DNA of 64,000 nucleotides from Calamus simplicifolius (taxonomy: Eukaryota > Streptophyta > Magnoliopsida > Arecales > Arecaceae). The notes under the pieces were generated by a model that ran no database searches, had not been told where the DNA came from, and worked only from the letters and a program-made list of their open reading frames with translations. This document shows positions 1-9,680 of this stretch, piece by piece. Positions within the stretch are counted from its first letter, which is position 1. The number at the start of each line of letters is the position of its first letter. Both the position numbers and the translations under genes were made by a program. Location of the stretch: positions 309,011 through 373,010 of the forward strand of contig UESW01005087.1 of NCBI GenBank assembly GCA_900491605.1, written 5' to 3'.

Positions 1-220
1 GGCATTAAGGGGTTAAGTGGCCATAAGTGGAGGTTTTGAGTGGAGGCTATGGGTGGAGTCTTTTAGTGAGTGGAGGTTAGGTAGCCATGGGTGGAGACCG
101 GTAGCCATGGGTGGAGACTTGGTGGTCATGGAGGTAGTGGTCATGAGTGAAGACTTGAGGATTAGTGTGGGTGTGGATGGTGGATGGGTGCGGATGCCTC
201 TCACAGGTTGAGGGCTATCC
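1..220 (-). other. Viral leader, start of the copy adjacent to A1
   Basis: On the minus strand this is the first part of a pregenomic RNA leader, directly downstream of the TATA box at 221-227. It contains the conserved start 'GTGAGAGGCATCCGC' and then the pyrimidine-rich 'CCTCCAC' repeats seen in every other copy. It runs off the window edge. Position 1 matches position 6,165 in the leader of copy A1, so one A unit measures about 6,164 bp. Confidence 0.75.
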
Positions 221-227
221 TTTTATA
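221..227 (-). promoter_or_regulatory. TATA box
   Basis: TATAAAA on the minus strand, followed by GGATAGCCCTCAACC. The same block follows the TATA box of the other copies and marks the pregenomic RNA promoter. Confidence 0.75.
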
Positions 228-1264
228 GACTGGACTAGACGGACTTCACTTCATTGGAAATCTAAAAAGAGATCTGGTTGGTCTTCAATTACTTCTGTCC
301 TTCGGGATAGCTGGCTTCAATCATGTCTGTCCTTGGGGGCAGCTGGTTTCAATCTTGTCTGTCCTTGGGGACAACTGGCTTCTGCGGACTTCAAATGGGT
401 TGAACTCCGGTACTGGTTTTGGGTTTGGGGCAGGACATCTGGATTTAGGATAGCTGGCTTTGCCGTCCTTTAAGCATTGCAACACATGTGCGGCTGCTCT
501 TAAGTTACTTCCCGTAATAGTGCTCTAATACCAGAAAGGTCCCTCATATGTGGGTTGTTGTATTCTGATTGGTTGTTACTGTTGCAAGCTGTTGTGGCTG
601 GTCCCTCATATATGGGTTGTTGTATTCTGATTGGTTATCACTGCTGTAGCTTCACATGTGTGGACTGCTATCTGGAGGATAAGTCTGAGAAGCGTGCCAT
701 GGTAGGGTCGGAGAGTCACATAGGTGACTGATAAAGCTGGAGAGTAGGGCCGAAGAGTCACATGGTTGACCTGATAAAGCTGGAGAGTCACATGGGAGAC
801 TTTGACGGTAGTCAAAGGGTCACATGCGTGATAATAGCGCAGATGAGAATAGTGTTGATGAGGTTGGGGGTCACATGCGTGACTTGTGCGAGAATAGTGC
901 TACTGGGGTCACATGCGTGACATGTGCGATAATAGTGCTGCTGGGAATAGTGCTGGAGAGGCTGGGCTTTTGGACTAGAGTCTTCGGGCTTGGTTTTTCG
1001 CAATTATAGGCTGGATATGAGTTCTGGGCTAATGTTGGGTTAAAACAGACCGAGAGGTCTGTGATTGTGAACTGTTGGGTTAGAAAGCAAAAGGTTTAGC
1101 TTCCACGTATGTGGACTAGGTTTGGGATAGTATTGGGCTGAGGATAGGCTAAGATGCTGAGTAGCTTTTAGAAATTATGTGCTGAAAACTTTTTCCAAAG
1201 TCTTTTGAAAAAACCCGTTTGATAAGGCAGGCTTGCTTAATAAGGGTTTTATAAAAACAGGGTT
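228..1264 (-). promoter_or_regulatory. Component A1 intergenic/promoter region
   Basis: No coding sequence. On the minus strand it runs from the end of the A1 protease to the TATA box. It holds two repeat families. The distal one (about 700-950) consists of modules with TCACATGTGA-like palindromes such as 'CACATGCGTGAC'. The proximal one (about 290-380) consists of 'CTGTCC-CCAA-GGACAG' hairpin-like repeats. Small ORFs here follow the repeats and are not genes. The part nearest the protease (about 1,000-1,264) is not repeated elsewhere in an obvious way. Confidence 0.7.
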
Positions 1265-1779
1265 TTATAAAAACCTAAAGTAAATTTGCTTATATGAAAT
1301 CTGGGCAGTTATGATGTTTTTGTCAATTTCTATTTTGTGGAATAGTGCTAAGAACGGCATTCCAACTACAGTTGATTGAACATTTTTGATGACGAGGAAT
1401 GGGGTTTTAAGCTGTATGTTATCCTGGCAGACATACGTTTCCGAGTGTTTATATTCTACCTGGAGGTTCTCACTGTCTATTGCAAGTATTTGTTCTGTGG
1501 TTTCTTCTCCAAAAATCTCAGGGAAAACTCCTTCTGGGACACAATTTATATATGCTCCGTAGTCAACTAGGGCGCAAAGTGTTTTGATTTCATTTTTGAT
1601 CTTAAGGGTAATCCTGATATACCATCTAAGAGGTTTAATTGAAATTTCGTTTATGTAGTCGTTTTCTTTCGTTATTTCTTGAAGTGTTCCTTTTCCCTTG
1701 TTGTTTGTATTTCTTTCTCCTTGTCTGTTTTCTCTAATTCTTCTATTCGTGACCGAAGTATTCTGATATTTTGTTTTAT
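1265..1779 (-). pseudogene. Component A1 coiled coil and aspartic protease, 3' end of ORF1
   Basis: Retroviral-type aspartic protease that would cleave the ORF1 polyprotein. The active-site block reads LVDYGAYINCVPEG, with Tyr where the family has Ser or Thr in D-S/T-G, so this copy has lost the triad. Downstream are the conserved 'VVGMPF' strand region and the end 'YFRFL'. Then comes a stop at 1,265-1,267, the same place as the stop in copy A2. A Lys/Glu-rich helix-forming stretch precedes it and is broken by a stop near 1,780. Component B has a related protease, but there ORF1 reads on into RT. Confidence 0.75.
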
Positions 1780-2300
1780 CTATTCAATTTCCTTGTTAAG
1801 CCAATAGATTGGGTCTGATTTTATTTTTTCTTCTTGTTCTTTTTCTTTAATGATCTCTGAAAGACTGAGAATTCTTTTTTTTAGGGGGGGCTGAAATTCA
1901 TCTTTAAGTTTCTCTATACATTTTTTTCTTAATCCTGGATCATCTATTTCTTCTACTAGATCAAAGAGAAAATATCCACTTCTTATCATATTAATTTTGA
2001 GTTTTTCCATGCATCCACATAGATTTACTCCTTCTGAGTAAGATGAGGATGATTTTTTTGTTTTTGAGGAACTATTTTCATTTTCTTCAATTAGTTGGAT
2101 TTGTTCTTCTGAAGTATTTTCTTCTTCTTCAGAGGAATGATTATCTTCGTTATTCGAGATCATATTCTTTACTATTTCTTCCTTTTGTTTGTCTGGGAGT
2201 CTAGCTCCTGAATATGTGATATTCCATAGTTTCTCTTGTAGTGTCCTTTTCTTTCACAACCAAAACATATTGGAACGTCTTCTTGTTTTGTTTTGGATTC
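1780..2300 (-). pseudogene. Component A1 zinc knuckle and acidic region of capsid ORF
   Basis: The C-terminal part of a caulimovirid coat protein normally has a CX2CX4HX4C knuckle that binds RNA. Here the knuckle (2,226-2,267) reads C-FG-C-ERKG-H-YKRN-Y, with Tyr as the fourth ligand. It is followed by a Ser/Glu-rich acidic segment (EDNHSSEEEENTSEEQ) and then 'GVNLCGCMEKLKINMI'. An acidic tail next to a nucleic-acid-binding knuckle is common in this virus family. Copies A2 and A3 have the same order. A stop before the protease helix breaks the frame. Confidence 0.75.
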
Positions 2301-3363
2301 TCTTTTTCCTATATTCCATACGGGAGGTTTCCTAGGTTTCTTCTTGCTTAGTTTCCTTCTTTCCCAATGTGGGTATTCATTTTGTCTATTAAACTGAGAT
2401 TTATAGGTTTTGGGGTATACGGTCTTTCTATTGGCTCTCTGTTTTTTTTTTGAAGGTGGAGTTAGGACTTCTTATCCATATTATTTACAGAAGCCTCCTA
2501 GTTCTTTCATTGTAGTCTCTTCTTCTTTCTTTAATTTAGACTGAAGTTTTATTTCTGTACATGTCTTTAGAGCGGTTCGTTGAATGATATTACTAATATC
2601 TCCATAGGTAACTTTTTCCCATATAATATTACCTCCACATTATTCTATTAATGCTTCGTTTACCTTTTCTAAGAAATGTTTAGGAAATCCTGAGATAAAC
2701 TTTTCTTTCCGAAAGGAAGAATTGCAGTATTCTCTTTCTAGTACCCTACAAAGGAAGGTATCTTTGTACCATCTGAAGTCTTGCATTTACTTTCTTGTTT
2801 GCGGTCTCTTGACCCTATAAAATGCCTATAGATGGCATGGATCAATGTTTCTATTGCATTTGATTCTTCTGTAATTTCTGAAGAGTTTGGTTTTGCTAGA
2901 ATTTTTCTACTATTTAGTATATTGTCTCTGTCTTCATGTATAAGATATCTGCTCCACTATCCTTCTAACATTCCGGTAAAACCTTGTATTAAGATTTTTA
3001 CATTATTTTCTTCTGAGGTTTTGTTTGCTCTTAGGGCCCCTGCGGCCATGGTCATTTCTCTCAAGAGATTCCAAACTTCTCGTTCAGATTTTTTGTCTAT
3101 ATTCCATTCGTATATTCCATCGTCATAGTAGATTTCTCTATTGAAGTTTTTCCTTTCCTCAAATTGGATGTCTAGGGGTGTCGGTCTAGGATAATAGTCC
3201 TTTTGTGTTCTGTAATATGTTTGTCCTTCAGTTTTGATTTTGTTGAGATCATGCCTAGCCTTATTCCCCTGAGTCTGTTTGTCAGTTGGTCTACAATCTT
3301 ATCTTCTCTGGTTCTAAAGCCTGTTGTCCAACTATTGTCTATTTCTAAAATGGGTTTCTGCAT
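2301..3363 (-). pseudogene. Component A1 coat protein remnant
   Basis: Coat-protein core homologous to the better kept copy in A2 (22,832-23,389). Recognisable blocks are 'MTMAAGALRANKT', 'ILIQGF' followed by 'GMLEG', 'ETLIHAIYRHFIGSRDRKQ' and the Lys/Arg-rich segment leading to the zinc knuckle. Frameshifts and stops are frequent, and a short deletion lies near 2,785, where 'SNKMLLMKLKCSKMQD' of A2 is shortened. The Trp-containing GMLEG-WW block is typical of caulimovirid capsid cores. The assignment rests on position between MP and zinc knuckle plus these blocks. Confidence 0.7.
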
Positions 3364-3641
3364 TTTATCTCTTGGATTACTTTGGAGCCTTCGACTTCCT
3401 TGGTAACATTTTTTTCTATCCTATCTAGCTGTTCTGACATGGTATGTAGGAGTTGATTGCTGTAATTATTTTGTTGGATTATTTTTCTAAGTTCACTGGT
3501 GGTGGCTACTTGTTCTTGCTCCAGTTTTAGATGCTTAAATGGAGAGGCTACTAAGATCTGGCTTTTATATTGAATTTGGCACTCTTCTAATGGGATGTGT
3601 CCTGAATTAATTTCTCTATTGTCTGTAGTTTTCCAAATCAC
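3364..3641 (-). pseudogene. Component A1 coiled-coil segment
   Basis: A heptad-rich stretch (SELRKIIQQNNYSNQLLHT, then SEQLDRIEKNVTKEVEG) predicts a parallel coiled coil just before the capsid core. In other caulimovirids a short coiled-coil protein (virion-associated protein) contacts the capsid. This segment could play that role as part of a polyprotein, but that is inference. It is about 70% identical by eye to the same segment in A2 (22,370-22,540). Confidence 0.6.
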
Positions 3642-4100
3642 CCCTAATGACTTGACAGAGTGTTGGTTGTTGGTTTCCTTAGCTCTGAGCCATTTTAAGT
3701 ACTTATCTTTGATTTCTTATTTTTGCATGCTACCTTAAGCCATACAAAGTAAGGAATTTCTACTTTTAATTCGTTCATACAATTATAATACTCTTGTTTA
3801 AGGGTCTCTCTTTCTTCTATATTTATGGCTTCGAAGAGCCATTTGACATTATCTGTGTTCTTATCTGACAGGAAATCTGCCTTGATCTGATCTTTGTCTA
3901 TTTCATATTTTTTTTGAAATCATGTTCAGTTGGTTAGGTATTTCATCTCTTATCTGGGAATAAGTTGGAGAGTAGTCATTTTCATAGTATAGGTTTGGGA
4001 TGTTGGGTTCTAGGTCTACACCCTTGAGTTTTAAGTTTCTGGTGCTGGCATTGCTAGTTTCTCCGGGTCCTGCTCTAGTTGTTTAAAGCTATAGGATCTT
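3642..4100 (-). pseudogene. Component A1 domain X
   Basis: A domain of about 90 residues that I do not recognise. It occurs after MP in component A and near the N-terminus in component B. Signature: K/R-WL-(W/F)-EA-x-NAEE or NIEE, then LK-EYY-x-C, then PYF-(A/V)-WLK-x-ACKNK. Here it is broken by frameshifts (one at the LKVACKNK block near 3,725). Highly charged and Lys-rich, so nucleic-acid or capsid contact is possible, but there is no direct evidence. Confidence 0.6.
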
Positions 4101-5087
4101 TTGAAAATGTATGTTACATTTCCTTCATCATCTTGATTGATCTCATTGATTGCTTGATTTCTAGTTACTGATTTTTAGGGGGTTGAACTTGTTCCAGAGT
4201 CCAGTTATTCTTAATTTCAACTTCGTTCCATTTATACATATGGGGTGTCATTGAATGATGTCTTTCATCTGTTGCTAAGAATAATGTTTGTCCTATTGGA
4301 GTTCTTTTTATCCCTTTAACATTGATTCTGGTTGTCATTAGCTTATAGACAATCCTATAAACTATGCTGAGTGGTTCAAATTCTGGATCTATATTTTCAT
4401 AGCCTGAGGCCTTAATATCTATAATTAAGAGGTTTTTGATGGATCTATCAATTCCTATGCTAAGGTCTAGATAATTTTCAAAATAGATCGGCCCCCAATG
4501 GGCATTGGTGCTGATAATACTAAGTGTTGCATTTTTCGCTTCACGGAACCTTCCATCTTTTAAGGTAATGAAGATTGGTTTGTCTAATCCTAATCTATGG
4601 TTTGAAATAATACCTACTTGGATGGCTGCAATATGGACGTATCTGTACTTGGTGTCAATAGACTTGAGATCTTCATCCCTAAAAAGTCTAATACTGGTCT
4701 GACCATTTTCTATTGTAACGGGAAGACTATGTTCTGCTGTCTTTATCCCATAGTCTTCTGAGAGATCAAAGGTGCCTATTTTGTAGATTTGCTTGTACTC
4801 AACCCTTGGTAGTTTATTATTGATCAGGTTTTCTTGAATTCTAGAAGCTGACTGGGTCATCATATTTATTATTTCATTCTGGAATTGGTCTTGATCTTTG
4901 GCCTCATAATTTTCTAATTTTTCTAATAGGTTGAGTTTTCGGGACTTGGTTAATCTTTTAATCATTCCTTCCATTAGTTTGTAATTTCTTTTGGGTTTGA
5001 TTTTGGGTGTTTGGGATTCATAGTTCTCTAGCCTTTTTGACAAAATAAGCTTCTAAACCTTAGTTAATCACTTAATTATTTGTTCCA
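4101..5087 (-). pseudogene. Component A1 movement protein
   Basis: A 30K-superfamily movement protein, which lets caulimovirids pass through plasmodesmata. An open stretch of 292 codons (5,043-4,165) includes the core from IYKIGTFDL to the conserved 'LGLDKPIFITLKDGR' at residues 151-165, then 'AHWGPIYFENYLDLS' and 'PLSIVYRIVYKLMTTR'. The usual start codon is lost (CAC on the plus strand for CAT, near 5,087). A +1 shift at about 4,165 separates MP from the continuing polyprotein. The N-terminus contains the short start module twice: 'RLENYES' at residues 4-10 and 'MIKRLTKSRKLNLLEKLENYE' near residues 27-47. Confidence 0.9.
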
Positions 5088-5501
5088 CTGCTTTCTAAGG
5101 GTTGATGATGAGTCAGGAACACTGTCGGGAACACTGCTGGTCTTACGCTCCTTTCTGCCAGTCTTATGCTTACCAACACCTCGGTCTTCCGATCATCATA
5201 TCCTAAGAACCGGTGGATAACTAAGAGGCCCACATAACTAAATTTTTTCCACTTAATGTGTTAAAGGCTAGCGAACTATGTTTCCTAACACCCTGTCCCT
5301 CTACAGAAAAGGTGAAGTCAAGGTTTACTTTAACTGGTTTTTATAGCCATAATCTTTTATGCTAAGAGCTAGTGCTGTGCTTTTGTGCAAAAATTAAATA
5401 GCATAATTTAAAAACTGTAAAACAACTACTACAAAAACAGTTTTCTTCTTAGATCAGAAAGCTCATGTTCGGCCAAGGGCTCATTATTCCCATGGGTCAT
5501 A

Positions 5502-5519
5502 GACATATTTGCATATGTC
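5502..5519 (-). other. Leader stem-loop (A1 version)
   Basis: GACATAT-GCAA-ATATGTC: a 7-bp stem closed by a GCAA (GNRA-type) loop. Relative to the B copies, stem positions 3 and 6 carry paired substitutions that keep pairing. Confidence 0.7.
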
Positions 5520-5629
5520 CGCTCAGGAGGCGTGATGCTTCTGATTTAAGAAAGACATATTGAAAATAAAATTACTAAAAAACAATTGTAATAAAATAAA
5601 AGGAGAGACAAAAAGGAGAGACTACCAAG

Positions 5630-5641
5630 CTCTTCTCCCCC
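5630..5641 (-). other. Purine tract downstream of primer-binding site
   Basis: GGGGGAGAAGAG on the minus strand. All group 1 leaders have this kind of tract about 220-290 nt after the primer-binding site. It is a candidate plus-strand primer (polypurine tract), with role inferred. Confidence 0.45.
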
Positions 5642-5887
5642 GGAAAGAAAATTTTTGCACATAAACATAAAACAAAGTAATTGAAATACTGATGAAAACA
5701 AGTTTAAAACTTGCACAGAAATATACAATTGGTACTAGATTTCTTAAGTATGGAGAAACTTACAAATAAAAGCTTGAAAGCTTACAACTGAGATTACATG
5801 AGGTTGGCCCAAGTTGGCCTTGATTGGGTAGCCAGAGTCAGCTTTGACTGAGAATGACAAGAAAATGACAAGAAATTAGCCAAACAT

Positions 5888-5900
5888 GGCTCTGATACCA
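5888..5900 (-). other. Primer-binding site, tRNA-Met(i)
   Basis: TGGTATCAGAGCC followed by ATG, complementary to the 3' end of plant initiator tRNA-Met. This primes minus-strand synthesis in caulimovirids. Confidence 0.9.
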
Positions 5901-6361
5901 TTTCTGAGGCTGGGATCTGAATGACTAATTTCTAAGTTTGAGAATGGAAGAGTAGTCTGGTGAAGTTGTTTAGGGATGGAGGGCTAAGGATGAAGAGTGA
6001 GTGGCCATGGCTGGAGAGGTTAGATTCATGGATGAAGAGGGAGAGAGAGGAAGAAGGCTCAGAGGTTCTCGGGTGAATGGAAGGATGTGTGAGGTTATGA
6101 AGAAAGAGGTTATTTATAAAGGAGGACTAGGTAGTGGAAGAGGTAGTGGATGGGTAGTGGATAAGGCATTAAGGGGTTAAGTGGCCATAAGTGGATGTTT
6201 TGAGTGGAGGCTATGGGTGGAGGCTTTTAGTGAGTGGAGCTTAGGTAGCCATGGGTGGAGACTGGTAGCCATGGGTGGAGACTTGGTGGTCATGGAGGTA
6301 GTGGTCATGAGTGAAGACTTAAGGATTAGTGTGGGTGTGGATGGTGGATGGGTGTGGATGA

Positions 6362-6481
6362 ATTGTCGTAACTAGGAGGCTCTAATGAAGAAGAAGACAT
6401 CAGTTTATCTCAGCCCAAGCCTGCAGGGCAACTATGCTTACAAGGTCCCAAGACCCATATGAGGACTATGATATAATGTAG
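6362..6481 (+). pseudogene. ORF2 3' fragment (B0)
   Basis: The last ~40 codons of ORF2 in plus orientation: acidic 'EEEDISLSQPKPAGQLCLQ' and the terminal tyrosine/aspartate-rich end with stop TAG at 6,479-6,481. It is joined at 6,361/6,362 to the inverted leader of A1. One in-frame stop is visible in the LGGS block. Confidence 0.75.
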
Positions 6482-7283
6482 CATATCATATGGCAGATCA
6501 AAGTCTAACAATAGCCTCAGCACTATTCTTATCAGCACTATTATCACATGTCATGCACGTGACCCTCCAACACCAACAGAAGAACAGTACTATTGGCACA
6601 CATGTCACACATGTGACCCCAGCCTCAGCAGCACTATTGCCGCATATGTCACGCATGTGACCCTAACCTCATCAGCACTATTGTCATGAATGTGAACCCC
6701 CGGCTACCGCCAAAGCCACCCATGCGACTCTTCGATCCTACCATGGAGCTTTTTCAAGTCACCCATGTGACTCTTCGGCCCTACCATGAAGCTTTTTAAA
6801 GTCACCCATGTGACTCTTCACTCTCCAAGCTTCTTCAAGTCACCCATGTGACTCTTCGGCCCAACCATGGCATGCTCCTTAGACTTATCCTCCAACTCAA
6901 CAGGTACAACCAACCGGATGTTGACACTTCAGCAATTGCAACAATTAACAATGGCAGCTATATCTCAGCCAGCCACAACAGTTCACACATATGAAGCTAC
7001 AGCAGTAACAACCAATCAGAACACAACAACTCACATATGAGGGACTTTTCTGGTATTAGATCACTGTTACGGGAAGTAACTCAAGAGCATCCGCACATGT
7101 GCTGTAGTGCTCAAAGGATGGCAAAGCCAGCTGTCCTAAATCCAGATGTCCTGCTTCAAACCCAAAACCAATTTCGGATTCCAACTCATTTGAAGTCCGT
7201 AAAAGCCAGCTGTCCCCAAGGACAGACATGATTACAAACCAGCTGTCCCCACGGACAGACTTTATCAAAGCCAGTTAGATTAG
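6482..7283 (+). promoter_or_regulatory. B0 intergenic region without TATA box
   Basis: Carries the distal array of TCACATGTGA-type modules (6,540-6,870) and part of the proximal CTGTCC/GGACAG array (7,205-7,260). A deletion of several hundred bases then joins it to the leader just before the primer-binding site, removing the TATA box and most CT-rich leader repeats. No gene. Confidence 0.7.
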
Positions 7284-7388
7284 CCACCCAGATCTTTCAG
7301 ATTAGATTAGCCATTCAGATTAGATCCACCCAGATCCACCCAGATCTTTCAGATTAGATTACCCTTTCAGATCCTAGGCCTATAGAAA

Positions 7389-7401
7389 TGGTATCAGAGC
7401 C
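7389..7401 (+). other. Primer-binding site, tRNA-Met(i)
   Basis: Perfect TGGTATCAGAGCC followed by ATGTTTGGC. No LTR-type ...CA terminus precedes it, which argues for a pararetrovirus and against an LTR element. Confidence 0.9.
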
Positions 7402-7625
7402 ATGTTTGGCTAATTTCTTGCCCCAAGAACAACCTTGTTCATCCAGTCCATTATCTGAGCCGACTCCGGCTACCTTATAAAGGCCAACTTGGGCCAACTC
7501 TTTGTAAACTTCAGTTGTAAGTTCCTTCAGAAATCCAGTACCAGTTTCTGTGCATATTTAAAATATCAGCTTTATTTTAAGTCGCTTTTATCAGTTTTGT
7601 TTATGTGCAAAAATTTTCTTTTCCC

Positions 7626-7636
7626 GGAGAGAAGAG
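7626..7636 (+). other. Purine tract downstream of primer-binding site
   Basis: GGAGAGAAGAG after a U-rich stretch. Candidate plus-strand primer, function inferred. Confidence 0.4.
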
Positions 7637-7755
7637 TGTGAGTAGTATGCTGCTTTTGCTTTTTAAGTATGTGAGAGTATGCTTTTGCTTTTTAAAGTGC
7701 TTTTAAATATTCATCACCTTTTTCCTTAACCCATAAGCATCACGCCTCCTGAGCG

Positions 7756-7773
7756 GATATGTGCAAACATATC
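7756..7773 (+). other. Leader stem-loop (B1)
   Basis: GATATGT-GCAA-ACATATC. An outer stem ATCACG (7,739-7,744) / CGTGAT (7,807-7,812) encloses it, preceded by the conserved GCCTCCTGAGCG. Confidence 0.75.
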
Positions 7774-8168
7774 TAAGACCCAAGGAAATAATGAGCAAAG
7801 GCCGGACGTGATCCTAAAGGGCTAAGAAAATGGCTTTTACTATTTTCAGAGCAAATAGATTTCATTCACAGTCTAAGTTACTTTTCTTCTTTTGCAAGCA
7901 TAGCAGTTGCTTTTTGCAGCAGCATTTCCCTTTTGCTAAACACCTTTTATTTTTGCACAAACACCATTCCTTCACATGAAGGATAGTAAGACAGAAGCTT
8001 ATTAGTCAAATGTTAGCACCAGTTTTAGTATTACCCTCTGAGTAAAGGGACAAGGGTGTTAGGAGACATAGTCTCTTAACTTTTAAAACACGTTAGGTAG
8101 AAGAACATTAGTTAAGTGGGCTTCTTAATTATCCACCAGGTTCTTAGGAGATGATGGTAAACATTAGA

Positions 8169-8204
8169 CCGTTGGTAAGCGTAAGGCCGTTGGTAAGTGT
8201 AAGG
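8169..8204 (+). repeat. 18-nt leader direct repeat, two copies (B1)
   Basis: CCGTTGGTAAGCGTAAGG twice in tandem, with small changes, about 70-100 nt before ORF1. The same repeat with the same period occurs in the group 2 virus. Confidence 0.65.
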
Positions 8205-8272
8205 CTGGCAATGAGGATTGTAAGACCAGCAGTGTTTCCGGCTGTTAACCCATCATCAACCCTTAGAAAGCA

Positions 8273-9080
8273 ATGGAACAAATAATTAAGAGATTAACTA
8301 AGGTTCGAAAACTTAATTTGTTAAAAAGTTAGAAAACTATGAATCCTGACACCCGAACCCAAACCAAAAAGAAGCCATAAACATGCTAAGACGAATTATG
8401 AAAAATGAACTTTTCAATCAATTAAAAAACAAACACATGGTCTCAAAAGAATATGAAATAGAGAAAGAAAAGATTAGAAAAGATTTTCTGTCAGAACAAA
8501 ATAAAGAAAAAAGAAATTGGCTTTGGGAAGCTACAAATGCAGAAGAAAGAGAAACTCTAAAAGATGAATATTATAGTTGCATAAAGCGAACTAAGATTCG
8601 AAATCCCTTACTTTGCATGGCTCAAGGGGGCATGCAAAAATAAGGAAATCAAAGATAAATACTTAGCCTAGCTTAAAGATAAAGAAATTAAAGATCAACA
8701 TCGTTTCAAGATAATAAGAGTAATTGAGAAAAACACAGAAAAAAATTAATTCAGAGCATATTTCTCTTAGGAAAAGACAGAAAAATCATAAGGATTAGAC
8801 TCTGAAACATCCCCAGCCAGAAAATAAACAATCAAACCAAGAAATGACTAGTAGTAACGCTAGAAAAACAATTCACCCAATCGAAACAGAAACTCTATGT
8901 CAACCAATAATAATCAAACCAGAAGGAAAGCCTAGAGCGAAGCCAGCTTACAAGCCCAAAAGAGAAAATGAACAAATAAGACAAGAAATCAAAAGGATAA
9001 AATCAGAATACAAAATCTAAAAAAATTAGATAAAGAAAAAGAAATATCCCTAGAAAAAGAACTAGCAGAAATAAACAAGA
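8273..9080 (+). pseudogene. Component B1 ORF1 5' part: N-terminal module and domain X
   Basis: ORF1 opens with MEQIIKRLTKVRKLNLL, the module also found at the start of component A. A stop at 8,330-8,332 ends that frame. Domain X then lies at 8,383-8,643 (86 open codons: FLSEQNKEKRNWLWEATNAE and so on), frameshifted at the 'AKRTKIRNP' block. A Lys/Glu-rich coiled-coil region (about 8,960-9,080) leads to the protease. MP and CP, which would sit here in a single-component virus, are missing. Confidence 0.75.
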
Positions 9081-9680
9081 TGATCATCCAGAAGAAACTA
9101 TGATAATCCAAAGGCAGAAATGGCACGTTAAGATTAATCTGGTAATCGAGAACGAAATTAGAGAAACCTATGCCTTAGTAGAGTCGAGAGCAGACATGAA
9201 CTGCATTCCAGAGGGATTATTTTCTAGAAAATACTACAAAGAAACCATAGAAAAGCTCTATACAGCCAACAGTAAAAGCCTTAAAGTAAAATACAAGATT
9301 CCAGAGGTACATGTCTGTCAAGACAACATCTGCTTTAAAACAACTTTCATCGTAGTCAAAGATATCGAAACAGTCATTTTAGGTACACAATTTCTAACGC
9401 TCCTCTACAAAATGGAGATTAATAAAGAAGGCATAACCACCTATGTCCTAGGGAGCCCCGTCACCTTCAGGTTTGCAAGCCCTGTCGAACTCAAAAGGAT
9501 TAATCAACTAGAAGAATCCAGCATCCAAAAGATACATTCCTTGAAGGATAGAAAACAACAACTTAAAGAAGAAATAAATATAAATAGAATAGAAGAACAA
9601 CTACATCTAGAATCATGGAAAACTAGAATAAAAGATATCCAAGAAAAATTAGAAAAAGAATTGTGCAATCAAGAACCTAC
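9081..9680 (+). pseudogene. Component B1 aspartic protease
   Basis: Open from 9,100. The protease block is ALVESRADMNCIPEG, where copies B2 and B4 have LVDSGAD, so both the catalytic Asp and the Gly are altered here. The second half has 'FIVVKDIETVILGTQFL' and 'VTFRF'. Unlike component A, the frame continues past VTFRF into a coiled-coil linker (LKDRKQQLKEEININRIE) that joins protease to RT. Confidence 0.8.

Larger units (their letters stand above)
228..6361 (-). mobile_element. Endogenous pararetrovirus copy A1 (component A: MP-CP-protease)
   Basis: A near unit-length minus-strand copy. Order: leader, primer-binding site, movement protein, domain X, coiled coil, coat protein, zinc knuckle, acidic region, protease, intergenic region. 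RT, RNase H and ORF2 are absent, and protease is followed directly by the promoter. All coding parts are interrupted, although the MP still has a 292-codon open stretch. The upper edge (6,361) is an inverted junction to a plus-strand ORF2 fragment. A1 is more divergent from A2 than the B copies B1-B4 are from each other. Confidence 0.85.
5088..6361 (-). other. Component A1 leader
   Basis: Untranslated leader on the minus strand. From 6,361 down to 5,901 are CT-rich repeats (GA-rich on plus). Then come the primer-binding site, a purine tract, a stem-loop and the 'GGTAAGC' repeat block before ORF1. A TATA-like TATAAA lies at about 6,117-6,122, but the normal TATA context is missing because of the junction at 6,361. 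No gene. Confidence 0.75.
7284..8272 (+). other. Component B1 leader
   Basis: Starts with a small leader remnant containing a local duplication of 'CCACCCAGATC'. Primer-binding site, purine tract, stem-loop and GGTAAGC repeats follow. The leader ends at the ATG at 8,273. No coding gene. Confidence 0.75.

Noticed and set aside
606..1009. Short ORFs rich in HVTLRPY on either strand (also 25,154-25,405, 32,382-32,594, 35,107-35,295)
   Set aside because: Translations of the TCACCCATGTGACTCTTCGG promoter modules. No start or length conservation.
3203..3406. Plus-strand ORFs such as 2,832-3,128 and 3,203-3,406 as host genes
   Set aside because: They are antisense shadows of the A1 capsid and coiled-coil frames. 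The equivalents in A2 (22,423-22,629, 22,768-23,064) lie antisense to the same viral coding sequence.
7389..7401. tRNA gene at the TGGTATCAGAGCC sites
   Set aside because: Only the complement of the tRNA 3' end is present. No cloverleaf, and context is the viral leader.
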